Source: Dasypus novemcinctus
Lineage: Eukaryota; Chordata; Mammalia; Cingulata; Dasypodidae
Direction of reading: 5' to 3'
NCBI RefSeq assembly: GCF_030445035.2
Contig: NC_080673.1
Span: forward strand, 155,740,216 to 155,804,215
Length of the DNA stretch: 64,000 nt
The number at the start of each line of letters is the position of its first letter. Position 1 is the stretch's first letter. Below the pieces are notes generated by a model. It saw only the letters and a list, made by a program, of their open reading frames with translations, was not told the origin of the DNA and ran no database searches. This document shows, in pieces, positions 1 to 10,500 of the stretch. The position numbers and the translations under genes were made by a program.

Positions 1-306
1 ACAGGGTGGACCTTAATCCATTTGACTGGAGATCTTATCAGCAAAGCAAATTCAGACACCGTCAGAAGTCAGAAGCCAGAAGAAAGAAGAAGCCAGAGAC
101 AGTAGATGCCAAAGTCAATGGAAACCAGAGGAGCACACCCAGGGGAAGAGAGGTGGCCACGTGATGGAGGATTGCTGGAATGCTACAGACTCCAGGAGAA
201 AGCAAGCCCGCCGATACCTTGATGTCGGACTTCCTGGCCTCCAGAACTATAAGATAGTACAATTTTGTTGTTCAAGCCACCCCGGGTGTGGTATTTGTGA
301 TAGCAA
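1..306 (+). mobile_element. MaLR/MLT1-like LTR, 3' part (xenarthran-type copy A)
   Basis: The left part is cut by the window edge. It reads 'ggtggacctt aatcc', then a purine-rich middle, then the MaLR-type end: 'ggcctccagaact', a degraded AATAAA region, 'ttgttgttcaagccacc', 'tggtatttgtgatagcaacc' and 'aaagctaag'. The variant 'tggtattt(g/a)t..agcaacc' recurs in the elements at 7441 and 37412, so I treat them as one subfamily. It is non-coding. The MaLR assignment rests on the end motif; the subfamily is my inference. Confidence 0.6.
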
Positions 307-467
307 CCCTAGAAAGCTAAGAGGGATGCTCCCCTAAAAGCCCTCAGGGCGGGCAGCCCTGCGGATAAGCTGATCTCTCCAAAACTGCCATAGAATACAT
401 TCCTATTGTTTTTAAGCCACCCAGTTTGTGGTAATTTGTCACCACAGCCCTAGGACACTAAACAGAG
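307..467 (+). mobile_element. MLT1-type LTR 3' end directly after the first one
   Basis: A second MLT1-type terminus follows at once: 'tattgtttttaagccaccc', 'agtttgtggtaatttgtcacc' and 'agccctaggacactaaacag'. Two 3' ends in tandem are best explained by the 1-306 element having inserted close to the 3' end of an older MLT1, whose body would lie left of the window. Confidence 0.6.
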
Positions 468-926
468 TAGTACATCTAATGTTTCTGGATTTTCCAATTT
501 TGTAAGAGAAGACAGAAATCCAGATTTTTTTAACACAGAAAATCTCCTGATTTTTAAAATGTTGGCAATTAATTTTGAAACGTTAGAACACTGAGCAGAT
601 CGAACAAACCATGGCTGCAGGGCAAATCTGGATCACTGCTACCAGTTTGCCATCTTTCCACTAAATATTCACAAAGCCTTCTCTATGCTTAACCACTTAT
701 CATGCAACTTTGAGTTCAACGCACAGTCAGACCTCAGATTTTTATTCTTGGTGGGTCTTGTTCTGGAAATAGGCTCAATTCTTTCTGAAATCATAAGGTG
801 GAAAGTAAAACTAATTTTTCTATGTACATCCATCTTTATTTAGCATTAAAAGCAGGAAATATTTCCAATCCTTTGTTGGATACACTTAGAGAGAAGTACA
901 TTGATTAGTTTTTTGAACTTGACATT
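468..926. other. Unique AT-rich sequence
   Basis: No coding frame or repeat recognised. Confidence 0.5.
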
Positions 927-1024
927 GCTTTTTTTTTTTTTTTCAAGTTACCAGGGTTGAGGATTGAACCTGGGACATCATATGTGGGAAGCTGGCACTC
1001 AACCACTGAGCCACATGGACTCCC
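927..1024 (-). mobile_element. Short DAS-type SINE (tRNA-derived head only)
   Basis: Read on the minus strand it begins 'gggagtccatgtggctcag', with an A-box ('tggctcagtgg') and a B-box ('ggttcaatcc'), and ends in a run of 15 A (T at 929-943). There is no long body, so this is the short armadillo SINE type, derived from a tRNA (tRNA-Ala in the published family, as I recall). Near-matching flanks 'acattgc' and 'acatttgc' suggest a decayed target-site duplication. Confidence 0.8.
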
Positions 1025-1335
1025 AACATTTGCTGTTAATCCAATGCATATTCCAGATATGGTTGCCCAATTTGAGCTGTCCAGGCACCCACCTATGTTA
1101 GAATTTGACCAGCAAACACTAGCTAGGAGGCTGAAGGTCCCATCGGAAGATATCAGCCATGAGTCCATCTCCTCCTGGCATTCCCAGAGAGCTTTGAATA
1201 CTTGCAATTAGATTCAGCTCTCTGACTAGTTTTAATTTGCTATCTCCTGCTTAACACTTTTAAATTGCTAAGTCTTTTTTGCCTGGATTCTAAAGTATCA
1301 GTCAGAGGAAATAGCAACTAAGCTTCCCCATATGT
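1025..1335. other. Unique sequence
   Basis: Nothing recognised. An open plus frame running in from the SINE is a chance frame. Confidence 0.4.
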
Positions 1336-1462
1336 GGGCTAAGACTGGACAGCAGGAGAGCTGGGCTTCAGTCCCAGTTTGCCACTGAACAGCTGCCTGA
1401 CCTTGGCCAACTCTCTTCACCTCTCTAGGCTTCAATTTCCTGTCGTGATCTCTGAATTTCCT
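1336..1462 (+). repeat. MIR SINE fragment
   Basis: Core MIR text is visible: 'gctgggcttcagtccca', 'ttgccactgaacagctg', 'tgaccttggccaa' and 'cacctctctaggcttc'. This is the tRNA-side half of MIR in sense orientation. Confidence 0.75.
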
Positions 1463-1569
1463 TTCAGCTTTAAAAATTATTTTGACAGTGTAATTTAATT
1501 ATACAAAAAAAAAAATCTCAAATCTGGTTCATCTTTCTTCAGCCTTACCCAAGAGTGGGGAAGGCAGGA

Positions 1570-1960
1570 CCATGCTCTCAATCCTTCAAGAAGCATTTAG
1601 TAGGCTTCTACCATGTGCCAGCCAGTCTGGCAAGTGCCGTGGGCACAAACCCAGTATAACGCAGACCCTGCTTCAAAGATCTTGATTCTTTGGGGCGGGG
1701 GGAGGTGATGAAGTTACAAAGAAAGCAGCAGTTATGACATGATATAGGACTATGTTAGAAAGATGCACAGAGCTCAAAGGAAATGTGGGGAGAGCCATGA
1801 AAATCACGTGTGAATGGGTCAGGGGAGGAGCCCTTGAGGAGGTGATGCTTAAACTGAGTAAGGAGGGATTAGAAAGGCGCAGCAGCCCAAGCAAAAGCAT
1901 AAAGGAGTAAAAGAGCCCGGAAAGTGCATGGGAGGCAGAGAGTGGCCACGAATTACTAGC
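1570..1960 (+). repeat. Old mammal-wide interspersed repeat, family not assigned
   Basis: Contains the widespread mammalian series 'gcttctaccatgtgccag', '..caaacccagtataacg..', 'gaccctgcttcaaagatctt' and 'gaggaggtgatgcttaaactgagtaa', followed by 'gcataaaggagtaaaa'. The same type recurs near 2925, 29705 and 30735. I recognise the text as a common ancient repeat but do not trust my memory of its family name. Confidence 0.55.
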
Positions 1961-2924
1961 TGAATTAATAAAATAGGACAATAACAACAACAACAAAAAC
2001 TATATACTAATCCATTCCTTCAAGGATCCCTATTCTCTAGATGTTGCTAAAAAGATGGGAGCTAACAGTCTTAAATGAAATCTGGGACATTTTCACCTCC
2101 ACCATGGCTAATGGAGAAATTTTCATATTTCCCACACCCATTTATAAAACTTTGAAGTTCTTGGATGCAGAATAGATTTCCTACCATAACCTATCTCTTA
2201 AACTTTTGTTGCTCCATGACCTACCACCTCACTGCTGAAAATACTCACGGGGCAGGAAGTTAGGATAAGATAAAGCGCTTCAGCTTTCAATAAAAGAATA
2301 AAGACCAAAGCACACTGCATTTCCATGTGAGGGAGATGTTCCTTCTAATTTGATAAGGAAGCAACATTTAGAGATTTCCTGTTCCTGAACATTCAAGCAC
2401 GTAAAGTACAACATCCAAAGAAAAAGATGTCCCATCACTTAAAGTGTTTTTTCCAAGTTGTTCCAAAAGCTGATAGCTTCCAGGGTCAAATGAATCAAGC
2501 AATGGGGGAAAAAATGAAAAAAAAAAAAATTAGCAGAAAACATCTCTTTCTAAATCAGTTACACTGCCTCAGAAGTAATCTGCATTCTTTCTGGGGTTTT
2601 TTGTTTGTTTTGTTTCATTTTGTTTTGTTTTTCTTTCTGGGTTCCAAGTTCTTTGATGGACTAACTGATTTGTTATAAGGTGTGAGAACTTGATATCTGA
2701 GTTTCCTTTAGGTTCTGACATTGAAGTAGTTAATGTAGGGCTGAGGGAGGAAGGATAGCTTCTTGTGTACAGTCCCAAATATTTGGCTATTATTTGTGTT
2801 TTACTATTTTTATTCAAACTGAGTCATTTCTAGGAAAATGCTGATAAAATCATTTACTTCTTGCACAAAAACAGAGTAAGAACTCTGCCATAATTATTCA
2901 TATTTTAACTTCTAAGTTCAGTCA
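1961..2924. other. Unique sequence with small low-complexity tracts
   Basis: Holds an A-run near 2518-2529 and a T/G-rich stretch at 2596-2635 built from 'tttgtttt' units. Nothing else recognised. Confidence 0.5.
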
Positions 2925-3342
2925 GTAGTTATTTATTGAGTACTTACTTTGTATACAGCACTGTCACAGTACAAAAAGTATCACTCAGCCAACGAAGATT
3001 TGCACACCTACTGCCTTCCAGGCAGTACTTTGGTGCTAGTGAAACAAGAACGAACAATATTTGTCTCTCACCTCATGACATTTACGTTCTTGTGGAGGAC
3101 AGAGGGAAAAAAACTAGGAGGGGAGGCATAAGATGAGGTCCAAGGTGTAGGCAGGGGCCAGTTTTTGTAAGCTGCGACAAGGTCATAGTCCATTCTTTTC
3201 CAAGCACAACGAGCTACTGGAGAGTTTAAATTATTTCATTCAGTAGAATGGTAGAATTTGACTCACCTTATTTTAAAATTATTTTTGCTGTGATATGGAG
3301 AATGGATTACACAAGGGAGCAAGAGAGAATACAGAGAGACCA
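2925..3342 (+). repeat. Old mammal-wide interspersed repeat (same family as 1570)
   Basis: Begins 'tagttatttattgagtac ttactttgtata', then 'catgacatttacgttcttgtgg', then the typical distal part 'gtaagctgcgacaaggtc', 'ctactggagagttt', 'tgtgatatggagaatgg' and 'acagagagacca'. This copy shows more of the distal half than the one at 1570. Confidence 0.55.
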
Positions 3343-3848
3343 GGTCTGAGGTGAGAGTCCTAACCCTGAGGGACTGACAAGCTTCAACACACAAAGCCAT
3401 TAGAAGGAGAAAGTGCAAGGCAGGACACACAAAGAACAGTCTGACTGGAAGTTCGGATCAGAAAGTCCTTCCTGAAGGCACTCCTCAGGCCACCCCTCAG
3501 GGGATTTCCTTCTGGTTCTGACCCTTGCTCTTCCATCTCATCTGGAGAGTCAAAATACAAGTCTTCCTTGGAACCGAATGAGTGATGAGCAGCCAACATG
3601 CCTAGACCCGAGGGCTCAAACCAGAGCAGAAGAATCAACCTTATGAAATCTTGAACTTGATGGCAGCACTCCTGACTCCTTCTGCATGTATGATGTCATG
3701 CACTGATGTCTCTCGGCAAGTGTGTGACAATTTCAAATGGGAAGAGCGTGCTGGGGCAGCTTCTGCCTGTCCTTCTGCCTTTTCAAGGTGTTTGAGGACT
3801 CAGAGGTCCATGGTGGCATCGCCTTCCTGTCGTCCACTAGTCAGACCT
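3343..3848. other. Unique sequence
   Basis: Open frames of about 80 codons on both strands look like chance: no splice sites, no family match, and opposite frames equally open. Confidence 0.5.
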
Positions 3849-4276
3849 TGTTATGGGTTGAATTATGCCCTCAAGTAGACATGTTGAAGTCCTAATCCCC
3901 AGTACCTTATTTGAAAATAGGGTCATTACAGATGGAATTGGGCAAGTTAAAATGAAGTCATGTTGGAGGAGGGGGGGTGGACTTATGTCAATATGACTAG
4001 TGTCCTTCTGAGAAAGGGAGAATTGGATACAGACAGACAAAGAGAGAAGATGGCCTTGTGAGGACAGAGGCAGATGCATCCACACATCAAGGAGCTCCTG
4101 GGGCCACCAGAAGTGAGGAGAGACACGTGGAACAGATTCATCCCTGGAGACTTCAGAGGGAGCATGGTCCTTCATTTCAGACTTGTAGCTTGCAGAAATG
4201 TGAGACAATAAATTTCTGTTGTTTAAGCCTCCTATTTTGTGGAACTTTGTTACAGCAGCTCTAGGAAGCTAAGACA
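3849..4276 (+). mobile_element. MLT1 (MaLR, ERV-L-related) solo LTR, nearly full length
   Basis: Starts TG: 'tgttatgggttgaatt', 'gttgaagtcctaatcccca', 'gaaaatagggtcattacaga', 'caatatgactagtgtcctt'. It ends 'gagacaataaatttctgttg', 'tttaagcctcc', 'tttgttacagcagctctagg' and 'aagctaagacaca'. The polyadenylation signal AATAAA lies at about 4207. At about 430 bp it is a typical solo LTR with no internal region. Confidence 0.85.
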
Positions 4277-5149
4277 CATCTCATGAAGGATCAGTCTAAA
4301 ACCACCAACCGGCAAGGAAAAATTGGCTTGGACCAAAGACAGGAAACAAATCCTAATACATGGTCCTCCAGACCCTTCACCCTCTCCACCCCATTCCTTG
4401 CATCCATACCAACATGTTTTGCTTTAATAAAACTGAAAATGGGACTCTGTTACACTAGCAGTCATAATGCAGCCCTGTATGTCTCAGCAGAAACTCAAAT
4501 CCTTTTTTATTAAAATTGTCTGATCTCACTCAGTTTCCTTAGAGGGTCCCCTGAAAAAAATAGGGATCATTAAAAATGAGACAACTAGAAGTTTGAGCAA
4601 GTTTTGTTGCTGGTATAATGAGTGCTTAAAGCTCCTTTATATACAAACTATGAACACTTAACAAAAGGACAATGTTTTACAAAACTAAGCATTTTTCTTT
4701 TAAGCAGCTCCTTATTTGTGCCAGACTTACTTTGGTATGCCTTGGCTCACATTAGTTTTGCTTTTTATCTTTTTCTCCTAAATAGTCCTGATTTGATTTA
4801 CCTTCCAAATCAATTGGTAAAATTTGGGAACTAGAAAAAAATAAACATGAATCATAAACTCTCATTCTTTGAGTCTTACCAGGAAGATCAGGCTGGAGTT
4901 AATTTTCTTTTTCTTCAAGGAAAACATTCAAAATATTACTCCTTCATTCCATCATCTTGAGTTTGAGGGAGCTCTTCATTCTTTTCCAATGGAAATGCAG
5001 AGTGTTCTGGATCTAGGAGTTTTTTAGCCCTTAGGAAAAGGTGATCAAGACAAAGAGCTGGTGAGGTCTTAGCTCAAAAGAACTAAGCTTTTCCTCAATG
5101 GAGGTCCAATGCCTTTCCTCAGCCTAGAAGTCATTAACAGTGGGTTCTG
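4277..5149. other. Unique sequence
   Basis: AT-rich DNA with no recognised repeat or coding signal. Confidence 0.4.
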
Positions 5150-5265
5150 TTTACTTGGTTGTAAGCTGCTTCAGGCATAACAAAATCTCATTTCTCTCTA
5201 GATCTCCATCACCAAATGCATGCAGTAGCAGGTGTTTAATAACTATTTGTTGAATTAATTAATAT
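5150..5265 (+). repeat. LINE-2 3' end fragment
   Basis: Shows the L2 3'-end pattern 'gtaagctgcttcaggca', 'tctagatctccatcacca', 'gcaggtgtttaataactatt' and 'tgttgaatt'. It is non-coding. Confidence 0.65.
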
Positions 5266-5309
5266 ACTGCAAAAGAGAACACAAAAGCTCCAAGTAAATT
5301 GAGAATAAT

Positions 5310-5545
5310 TATAATAGTAATAGCTAATATGTATTGAGATTTACTAAGTGCCAAGCAGTATTTTAAGGACTATACATGGATTCATTTGATAATGTTACAC
5401 AGCAGCCAGAAGAGGTAGATTCTGCTCCTAGCCTCTACTTTTCAGGTGTAAGTAATTTGCCCCAGGCCATACCAGTGACTAGTGATGGATTTGGAAATCA
5501 CGCCTGCAGGCAGTCTGACGCTGGAGTCCATGTAATTAATGACTA
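5310..5545 (-). repeat. MIR SINE, near full length
   Basis: On the plus strand the reverse complement of MIR is clear: 'gctaatatgtattgagat', 'actaagtgccaagcag', 'agaagaggtagattctg', 'taagtaatttgccccagg', 'ggcagtctgacgctggag'. Confidence 0.75.
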
Positions 5546-5959
5546 CAGCTAAAATTGCTATGTTTTCATGGATTCCATGGAGTCTGTCAATTTTGTACTC
5601 TGTTTACCAACCCTTCTGTCTCCTTCCTCATCACATTCCATCATGGCTTCCATGACCCACATTTCAAGAGAGAAGTTCTAGAGGACATATGAGATCTCAG
5701 GACAGTTTGGTGACTCAAATCCCCATTAAAGGAGCCAAGGATGTGTGACCAGGATGCTTAGCTAGGAAAAGAGAGGATTCAGGCAATGAGGGTTTCCATT
5801 CATTTGTGACTTCACCAGCTCCTGCTGCCTCCTTTGTGCAAGACGTTTTCCAACATTTGAAGGAATGATCTAAGAAAAGAAGATTAAATTAGTTCTGTGT
5901 CAGTCCATAGAAGACAATAAGGACTACTGGTGGAAATTACTGAGAGGCTAATTTTTTCT
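5546..5959. other. Unique sequence
   Basis: Nothing recognised. Confidence 0.4.
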
Positions 5960-6250
5960 CAGCAGTCTTTACTATGAAAATTTTCAAATGGAGAGAAAAG
6001 TTGAGAGAATAAAATAAACACTCATGTACTCATCCCCTACGTCCAACAATTAACATTTTGTCATATTTTATACCTACAATTTATGAGTATATGTGAATAT
6101 TTCTGAACCATTTTAAAGATGTAAGTATCATAATACTTTGTCCCCTAAATATTTTATAATGCATCTCCAGCAAGAGGCACATTCTCCTATATAACCACAC
6201 TACCATTATCCACACCTAAGAAAATGAACAATAATTAGCAGGATGATTTT
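5960..6250 (+). mobile_element. L1M-type 3' untranslated fragment
   Basis: Matches the text of old L1 3' regions: 'tatgaaaattttcaaatgg', 'aaataaacactcatgtac', 'acaattaacattttgtcat', 'aatgcatctccagcaaga', 'attctcctatataaccaca' and 'cacacctaagaaaatgaac'. No ORF is preserved. Confidence 0.6.
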
Positions 6251-7010
6251 TATCTAATACATAAATAAATTTACTCAGAACTCTGCAAAATCAAATGTGA
6301 AGAAGTGAGTTCTCTATTACTTGTGTCTGACTTCTTAAACATTTCTCAAAGAAACTTTAGAAAAACTTTATACACCAAGATATGATTGGAATTCCTTCCT
6401 CAGCTTGAAATACAAAACCAATCTCTTTCTATTATCTTAGCCCAAGGAGAATAAAACCTAACCTATCTCTTGAAAAATAATGCCCTGATTTTTCTTCTTC
6501 TCACCATCATTCCAGTGCCTAGCTTGCCATCATCCCAGGGACTTGCCCACTCAAGCCATTCAAGGCACCTTGGCTCACTAAATAATTATGGGCTCTTGGG
6601 GCTGGTAGTTTCCAACAACACCTAAGTTAAAGCGTGATAGGTGTCTTTAAAGTTTTATATATTTGCCTTCTGAAAGCTTAGTCTGCAATAGCCCTTCAAA
6701 TGCTCCAGGTCCCAGCCTTATGACTGAACTCTCTTCCCAGGGAGGAAAGGTTTGGCTGCTAGATCCGAACTAGGTAGTTCTATTAGGCTGAGCACAGTCT
6801 ACTCTTAGGGTCTCTGCTCTTCCCATCCTCCACCTCAAGACCTGAAGCCCCTTCCCCAAACAGCATCCCAACCAGAGAAGAGAAATGAATGACAACTTTG
6901 GGCAGGGGGCTATATGTCAGTGAAGGAAGAAACAATGAGGTAAAAATTCAGAGAAGCTATAGTGGAGGGAGGGTAAAAAAAGGAAAGAGAGAGATTTGAA
7001 AAGGAATGTA
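6251..7010. other. Unique sequence
   Basis: No recognised repeat or gene. Confidence 0.4.
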
Positions 7011-7904
7011 TGATGGTTAATTGCACTTATCAACTTGGCTGGATTATAGTGTTCAGTTCTTTGGTCAAGCACTGGCTTACTTGTTACTGTGAAAATATTC
7101 TGTAGATAGCATTTGCATCTATAATTAGTCAATTGCACCTGTGGTCAACAAAGGACATTGTCTTCAGCAATGTGGGAGTCACCTCATCTAGTCAACTGAA
7201 AGCCTTAATAGTCAGAAGTGAGGATTTCAGAGGACAGAAGAATTTCTGACTCAGCGTCGGCAATGACTCGTTCCAGAATTTTCAGCCATCCAGCTTCCCC
7301 TGTGGAATTTGGATAAGGACTGCTGCAGCATTTTTATTAGAGTTTCCAGCTTGAAGCCTACCCTAAAAGATTCAGATTTGCCAGACCCCATGGTCACATG
7401 AGTCAATTTCTTATAATAAATCTCATAGCTATAGCTATAGTAGGTGGAATTATATATCCCCCCCAAAACACCCATATTCCTCATCCCTGTGCGTGTGAAC
7501 CCATTGCAAATAGGACCTTTTGAAGATGTAATTTTTAGTTAAAGTGTGGCCAGCTGAATTGGGATGGGTCTTAATTTTATTACTGAAGGCCTTATAAAGA
7601 GAAGAACCTGAAAGCCAGGACAAGAGAAAGCCATGAGGAGGAGCCAGAAGCCATAAGTCAGTGGGAAGCTGGAAGAGAAATAAAAGGGCATTGTCATGTT
7701 ATGGGAAAGCCAAGGAATCCAAGGATTACCAGCCAGCCAGAATACTACCAACCCTGTGTGGAAGCCAGCCTTCTAAAGCTTCTGAAACTCTGAAACAATA
7801 TATTCCCATTGTTTAAGCCAGGTCATTGTGTGGTATTTGTCACAGCAACCTGGAAACTAAGACAATATATATACCTTTCATATGAGTTCTGAATGACTAA
7901 TACA
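7011..7904 (+). mobile_element. ERV-L-type (MLT2-like) 5' LTR split by a later LTR
   Basis: Starts 'tgatggttaattgcactt' and 'atcaacttggctggattat', and runs through 'cagacttgccagacccca'-type text to 'cacatgagtcaatttctt' and 'ataataaatctcatagct'. It breaks at about 7440, where another LTR sits, and resumes at about 7865 with 'atatatacc..' to the end 'tgactaatacag'. The LTR ends in CA at 7904 and is followed after 5 bp by a tRNA-Leu-type primer binding site, so this was a 5' LTR. Its AATAAA lies at about 7415. It is ancient and non-coding. Confidence 0.7.
7441..7864 (+). mobile_element. MaLR-like LTR inserted in the ERV-L LTR (xenarthran-type copy B)
   Basis: Begins 'taggtggaattatatatcc' with a C-run, then 'gaagatgtaatttttagtta', 'gaattgggatgggtctta' and 'gccagaagccataagtcagt'. 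It ends 'cattgtttaagccaggtc', 'tgtggtatttgtcacagc' and 'aacctggaaactaagaca'. The 3' end matches the elements at 1-306 and 37412. Because it interrupts the ERV-L LTR, it is the younger insertion. Confidence 0.65.
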
Positions 7905-7909
7905 GATTT

Positions 7910-7926
7910 TGGTACCAGGAGTAGGG
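7910..7926 (+). other. Retroviral primer binding site, tRNA-Leu type
   Basis: The 17 bases TGGTACCAGGAGTAGGG are complementary to the 3' end (with CCA) of a leucine tRNA at 16 of 17 positions. They start 5 bp after the LTR's terminal CA. A tRNA-Leu PBS is the defining trait of ERV-L elements, which supports the LTR call. Confidence 0.75.
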
Positions 7927-8280
7927 TGGGTTCCACACAAGGGAGTGGCTGAACAACCATTTGCTAAAGAGATTAAACATCCAAGAGTATGTCAGGAATG
8001 GAAATACAATAATCTACAAAGGATCTGTGGAATATCCTTTTGTATAATGGCTTGGACCCTCTTGAATTGCATGGAAAATTAGCAAGGTTGTTGAAAATTT
8101 TGTATGAGCAGAAACATTGTCACCCTTACTTGAAAGAGACAGAGATAGGATGAAATGAAGGAATAATTATTCAAGGGCAGAACATGGAAGCAGAGATCTG
8201 GAAAGAAGAAATCTCCTTCAAGCACAGACACAAAGACAACAGCCTCATAGAGAGTGCTTAACTAGCTTCTACAATTGCAT
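7927..8280 (+). mobile_element. Remnant of ERV-L-type 5' internal region
   Basis: Continues directly from the primer binding site with 'gaagcagagatctggaaag', 'aaatctccttcaagcacaga' and 'aacagcctcatagagag', which read as the leader of an ERV-L-type internal sequence. No gag-like frame is preserved, and the right boundary is uncertain. Confidence 0.45.
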
Positions 8281-8654
8281 AGGGTAACAAATCATACCTC
8301 TACATAAATACACATATATATACATATGCACTTATAGATACATACATATACATAGGCCTACACATATAGACACAGAGATACTGATTAAACACTGGCTGAT
8401 TCAGTACTGTATGAGAGAGTTCAAGAGCCTGCCCAGGACATACATGTCCCAGTGTTTTTAAGTCACATTAACTTTCCACCAGGATTGTTATCAGCGAACT
8501 ATTTTTTTATGTTTGTCAACCAGAAGAATTAAGAACATTTGCAGCCTAGCCATTTCTAAGCAGTTTCTCAAACATCCCCAGGCTAACAATTTGTATTAAA
8601 CATTCTGTTCCATTCCAGGTGGAGGAAAGTTAATTATCCTCATAGAGGTAGTTT
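8281..8654. other. Low-complexity then unique sequence
   Basis: 8300-8370 is a degenerate TA/CA-rich tract ('acacatatatatacatatg' and similar). The rest is unrecognised. Confidence 0.5.
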
Positions 8655-8840
8655 TTTTCGCTCTCCATAGAGCAAAGAGCCACTTAGCCCTGTGATTTTG
8701 AGCAAGTAGCCTCACCTCTTGGTTCCTCCATTTTTTTCATCTATAAAACGTAGCTATAATAGGACTGTTGTGATGATTATAAAACAAGGCAGGCAAAGAT
8801 GTTTATGCAGTATTTGGCACAGAATAATTATTTAGTGGAA
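8655..8840 (+). repeat. MIR SINE fragment
   Basis: Reads 'ccacttagccctgtgattt', 'gagcaagtagcctcacctc', 'cctccatttttttcatcta', 'ggactgttgtgatgattat' and 'tatttggcacagaataatt', the MIR order in sense orientation. Confidence 0.7.
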
Positions 8841-8999
8841 AAAAGGAAAGAGAGAGAGAAAAAAGAAGGCCTGGATTTTTGCCTAGATAGAAACTCAACC
8901 ATCGAGAAGAATTTCTGGAATCAAAAGATCAGACACAAGCAACCAATAAAGAGCTCAGTAATTTTTCCAGATTCATTCTAGGGTCTTATCTAAAAGAAG

Positions 9000-10090
9000 T
9001 AATGTCTCCATAACTTGTTGAGCTGCATTTTTCTGTTATTTTATTTTTTGAATTTTAAATAAAGTTAATAAAATAAATAAATAGAAACCATTGCTTGTGG
9101 TACAAAGTTCAAGATAAACAAAAGAACATATAACAAAAAGTTCTTTTACTTCCAACACTCAGAGCTACTCTATGCATCTACAAATGTATATATGTGTATA
9201 CATATACATACACACACATATATACATACATATCTTCATTGATAGAGTACAGATCAGAGAAACATACATTAATATATGTAATATATTATACATATTGTAT
9301 TATTTTTATTTTAATGGCAGTATATGCTGCATATTCTTCTCTACTTTGCTTTTCATATTTTACAATGTATCTTGGAGCTTCTCCATATCTATACTATTGC
9401 CTGCCTCATTCCTTTTAATGAATGCATAAGTCAATTATATAAATGTACAAGAATTACAATAATTTATTTGACCTGCCCATTTACATTGTTGCCAATAATT
9501 TGCTATTAAATTAATGCTGCAATTAACATACTGTATACACATCATTTCACATATGTGAATATATCTGTAAGATAAATTCCTAGAAAAGGAAATTGCAAGT
9601 CAAAGGGTTTGTATTGATTTCATAGATATTTTTAATTTAGTTTTGAGATTGTTTCCGTTTACACCTCCATTACCAAATTCCTGTTTCCCTATGCTGAAAG
9701 CATAGTGAGTTATCAAAAATATCTTTACCAATCTGATTAGTAAAAGATATATCTCATTTTAGTTGTAACTGGCCTTTCCCTTGTTATGAGTAAAGTATTC
9801 TTTTTGTATTTAAGAACCCTATAAAATTTTCTTTTCTGCTAAATTACCTGTTAATATGCTTTGTCCAAAATTCTATTAGGTTCTTGGTCTTCCCATACTT
9901 GATATGTAGGAACACTCCTTATATTAAGGAGCCCTCTGTGATATGATTTGCAAATATAGTGTATCTTTGGTCCCTGGACTTTGTTTATGGTGATTTTTAC
10001 CATGCAGATTTTTTTCACACAAGATGTATTTTCATATGCTATTTTGTTCCTGAAATACATTGACTGATTAAAGCTTCCTCAGAACTCAAA
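9000..10090 (-). mobile_element. L1M-type LINE-1, ORF2 3' end and 3' region, antisense
   Basis: The plus strand carries reverse-complement L1 text: 'atgtatcttggagcttctc', 'gcataagtcaattatata', 'gttgccaataatttgctatt', 'taatgctgcaattaacat', 'ataaattcctagaaaagga', 'aattcctgtttccctatgc', 'ttaccaatctgattagtaa', 'atattaaggagccctctgt' and 'gactttgtttatggtgat'. These correspond to the reverse-transcriptase ORF2 carboxyl end and tail, read on the minus strand. Frameshifts and stops are frequent, so it is dead. A TA/CA tract lies inside at 9184-9236. Confidence 0.75.
9184..9236. repeat. Degenerate (TA/CA)n microsatellite
   Basis: Alternating 'tatatgtgtatacatata' and 'catacacacacatatatac' within the L1 tail. 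Confidence 0.85.
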
Positions 10091-10129
10091 AACTCATTCA
10101 TAAAAATCTAGGTTAAAACTCCCAAATCA

Positions 10130-10500
10130 GGAAGTGAATGTGGCTCAAGTGATTGGACTTCCATCTACCAAATGGGAGGACCCAGGTTCGATCCCCAGGG
10201 CCTCTGGGTCAAATGTGTGGGCGAGCGGGCCCGCGATGCAGCAAGATGATGATGCAACAAAGACAGACAGGGGAAAGTCAAGGCGAGATGCCACAGAAAA
10301 CCAGAAACTGAGGTGGCACAAGCAACAGGGAACCTTTCTCCCACATTGGAGTTCCCCAGGATAGAATCCAAGTGAAGCCTAGAGGAGAAAATGAGAAGAG
10401 AAGACAAAAAGAAACAGTGATGATCACACAGTGAATGGACACAGACAGCAAAACAGCAGGGTCGGGGGAAGGGGGAGAAAAAAAAGAAAAAAGAAAAAAA
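10130..10500 (+). mobile_element. Long DAS-type SINE, diverged
   Basis: Head 'ggaagtgaatgtggctcaag', B-box 'ggttcgatcccc', then a body with 'gcagcaagatgatgatgcaa', 'acaaagacagacaggg' and 'acacagacagcaaaacagc', and an A-rich tail ending at 10500. The body differs from the GC-rich 400-bp type at 19154, 35976 and 44915, so it is another subfamily or a rearranged copy. Confidence 0.8.

Noticed and set aside
905-1211. Open frames on both strands across 905-1211
   Set aside because: They run through the short SINE and its poly-T tail, so the frame is a product of the repeat.
8300-8370. Tandem repeat array or CRISPR-like spacing in TA/CA-rich DNA
   Set aside because: Ordinary degenerate dinucleotide tract; no unit of constant length with unique spacers anywhere in the window.
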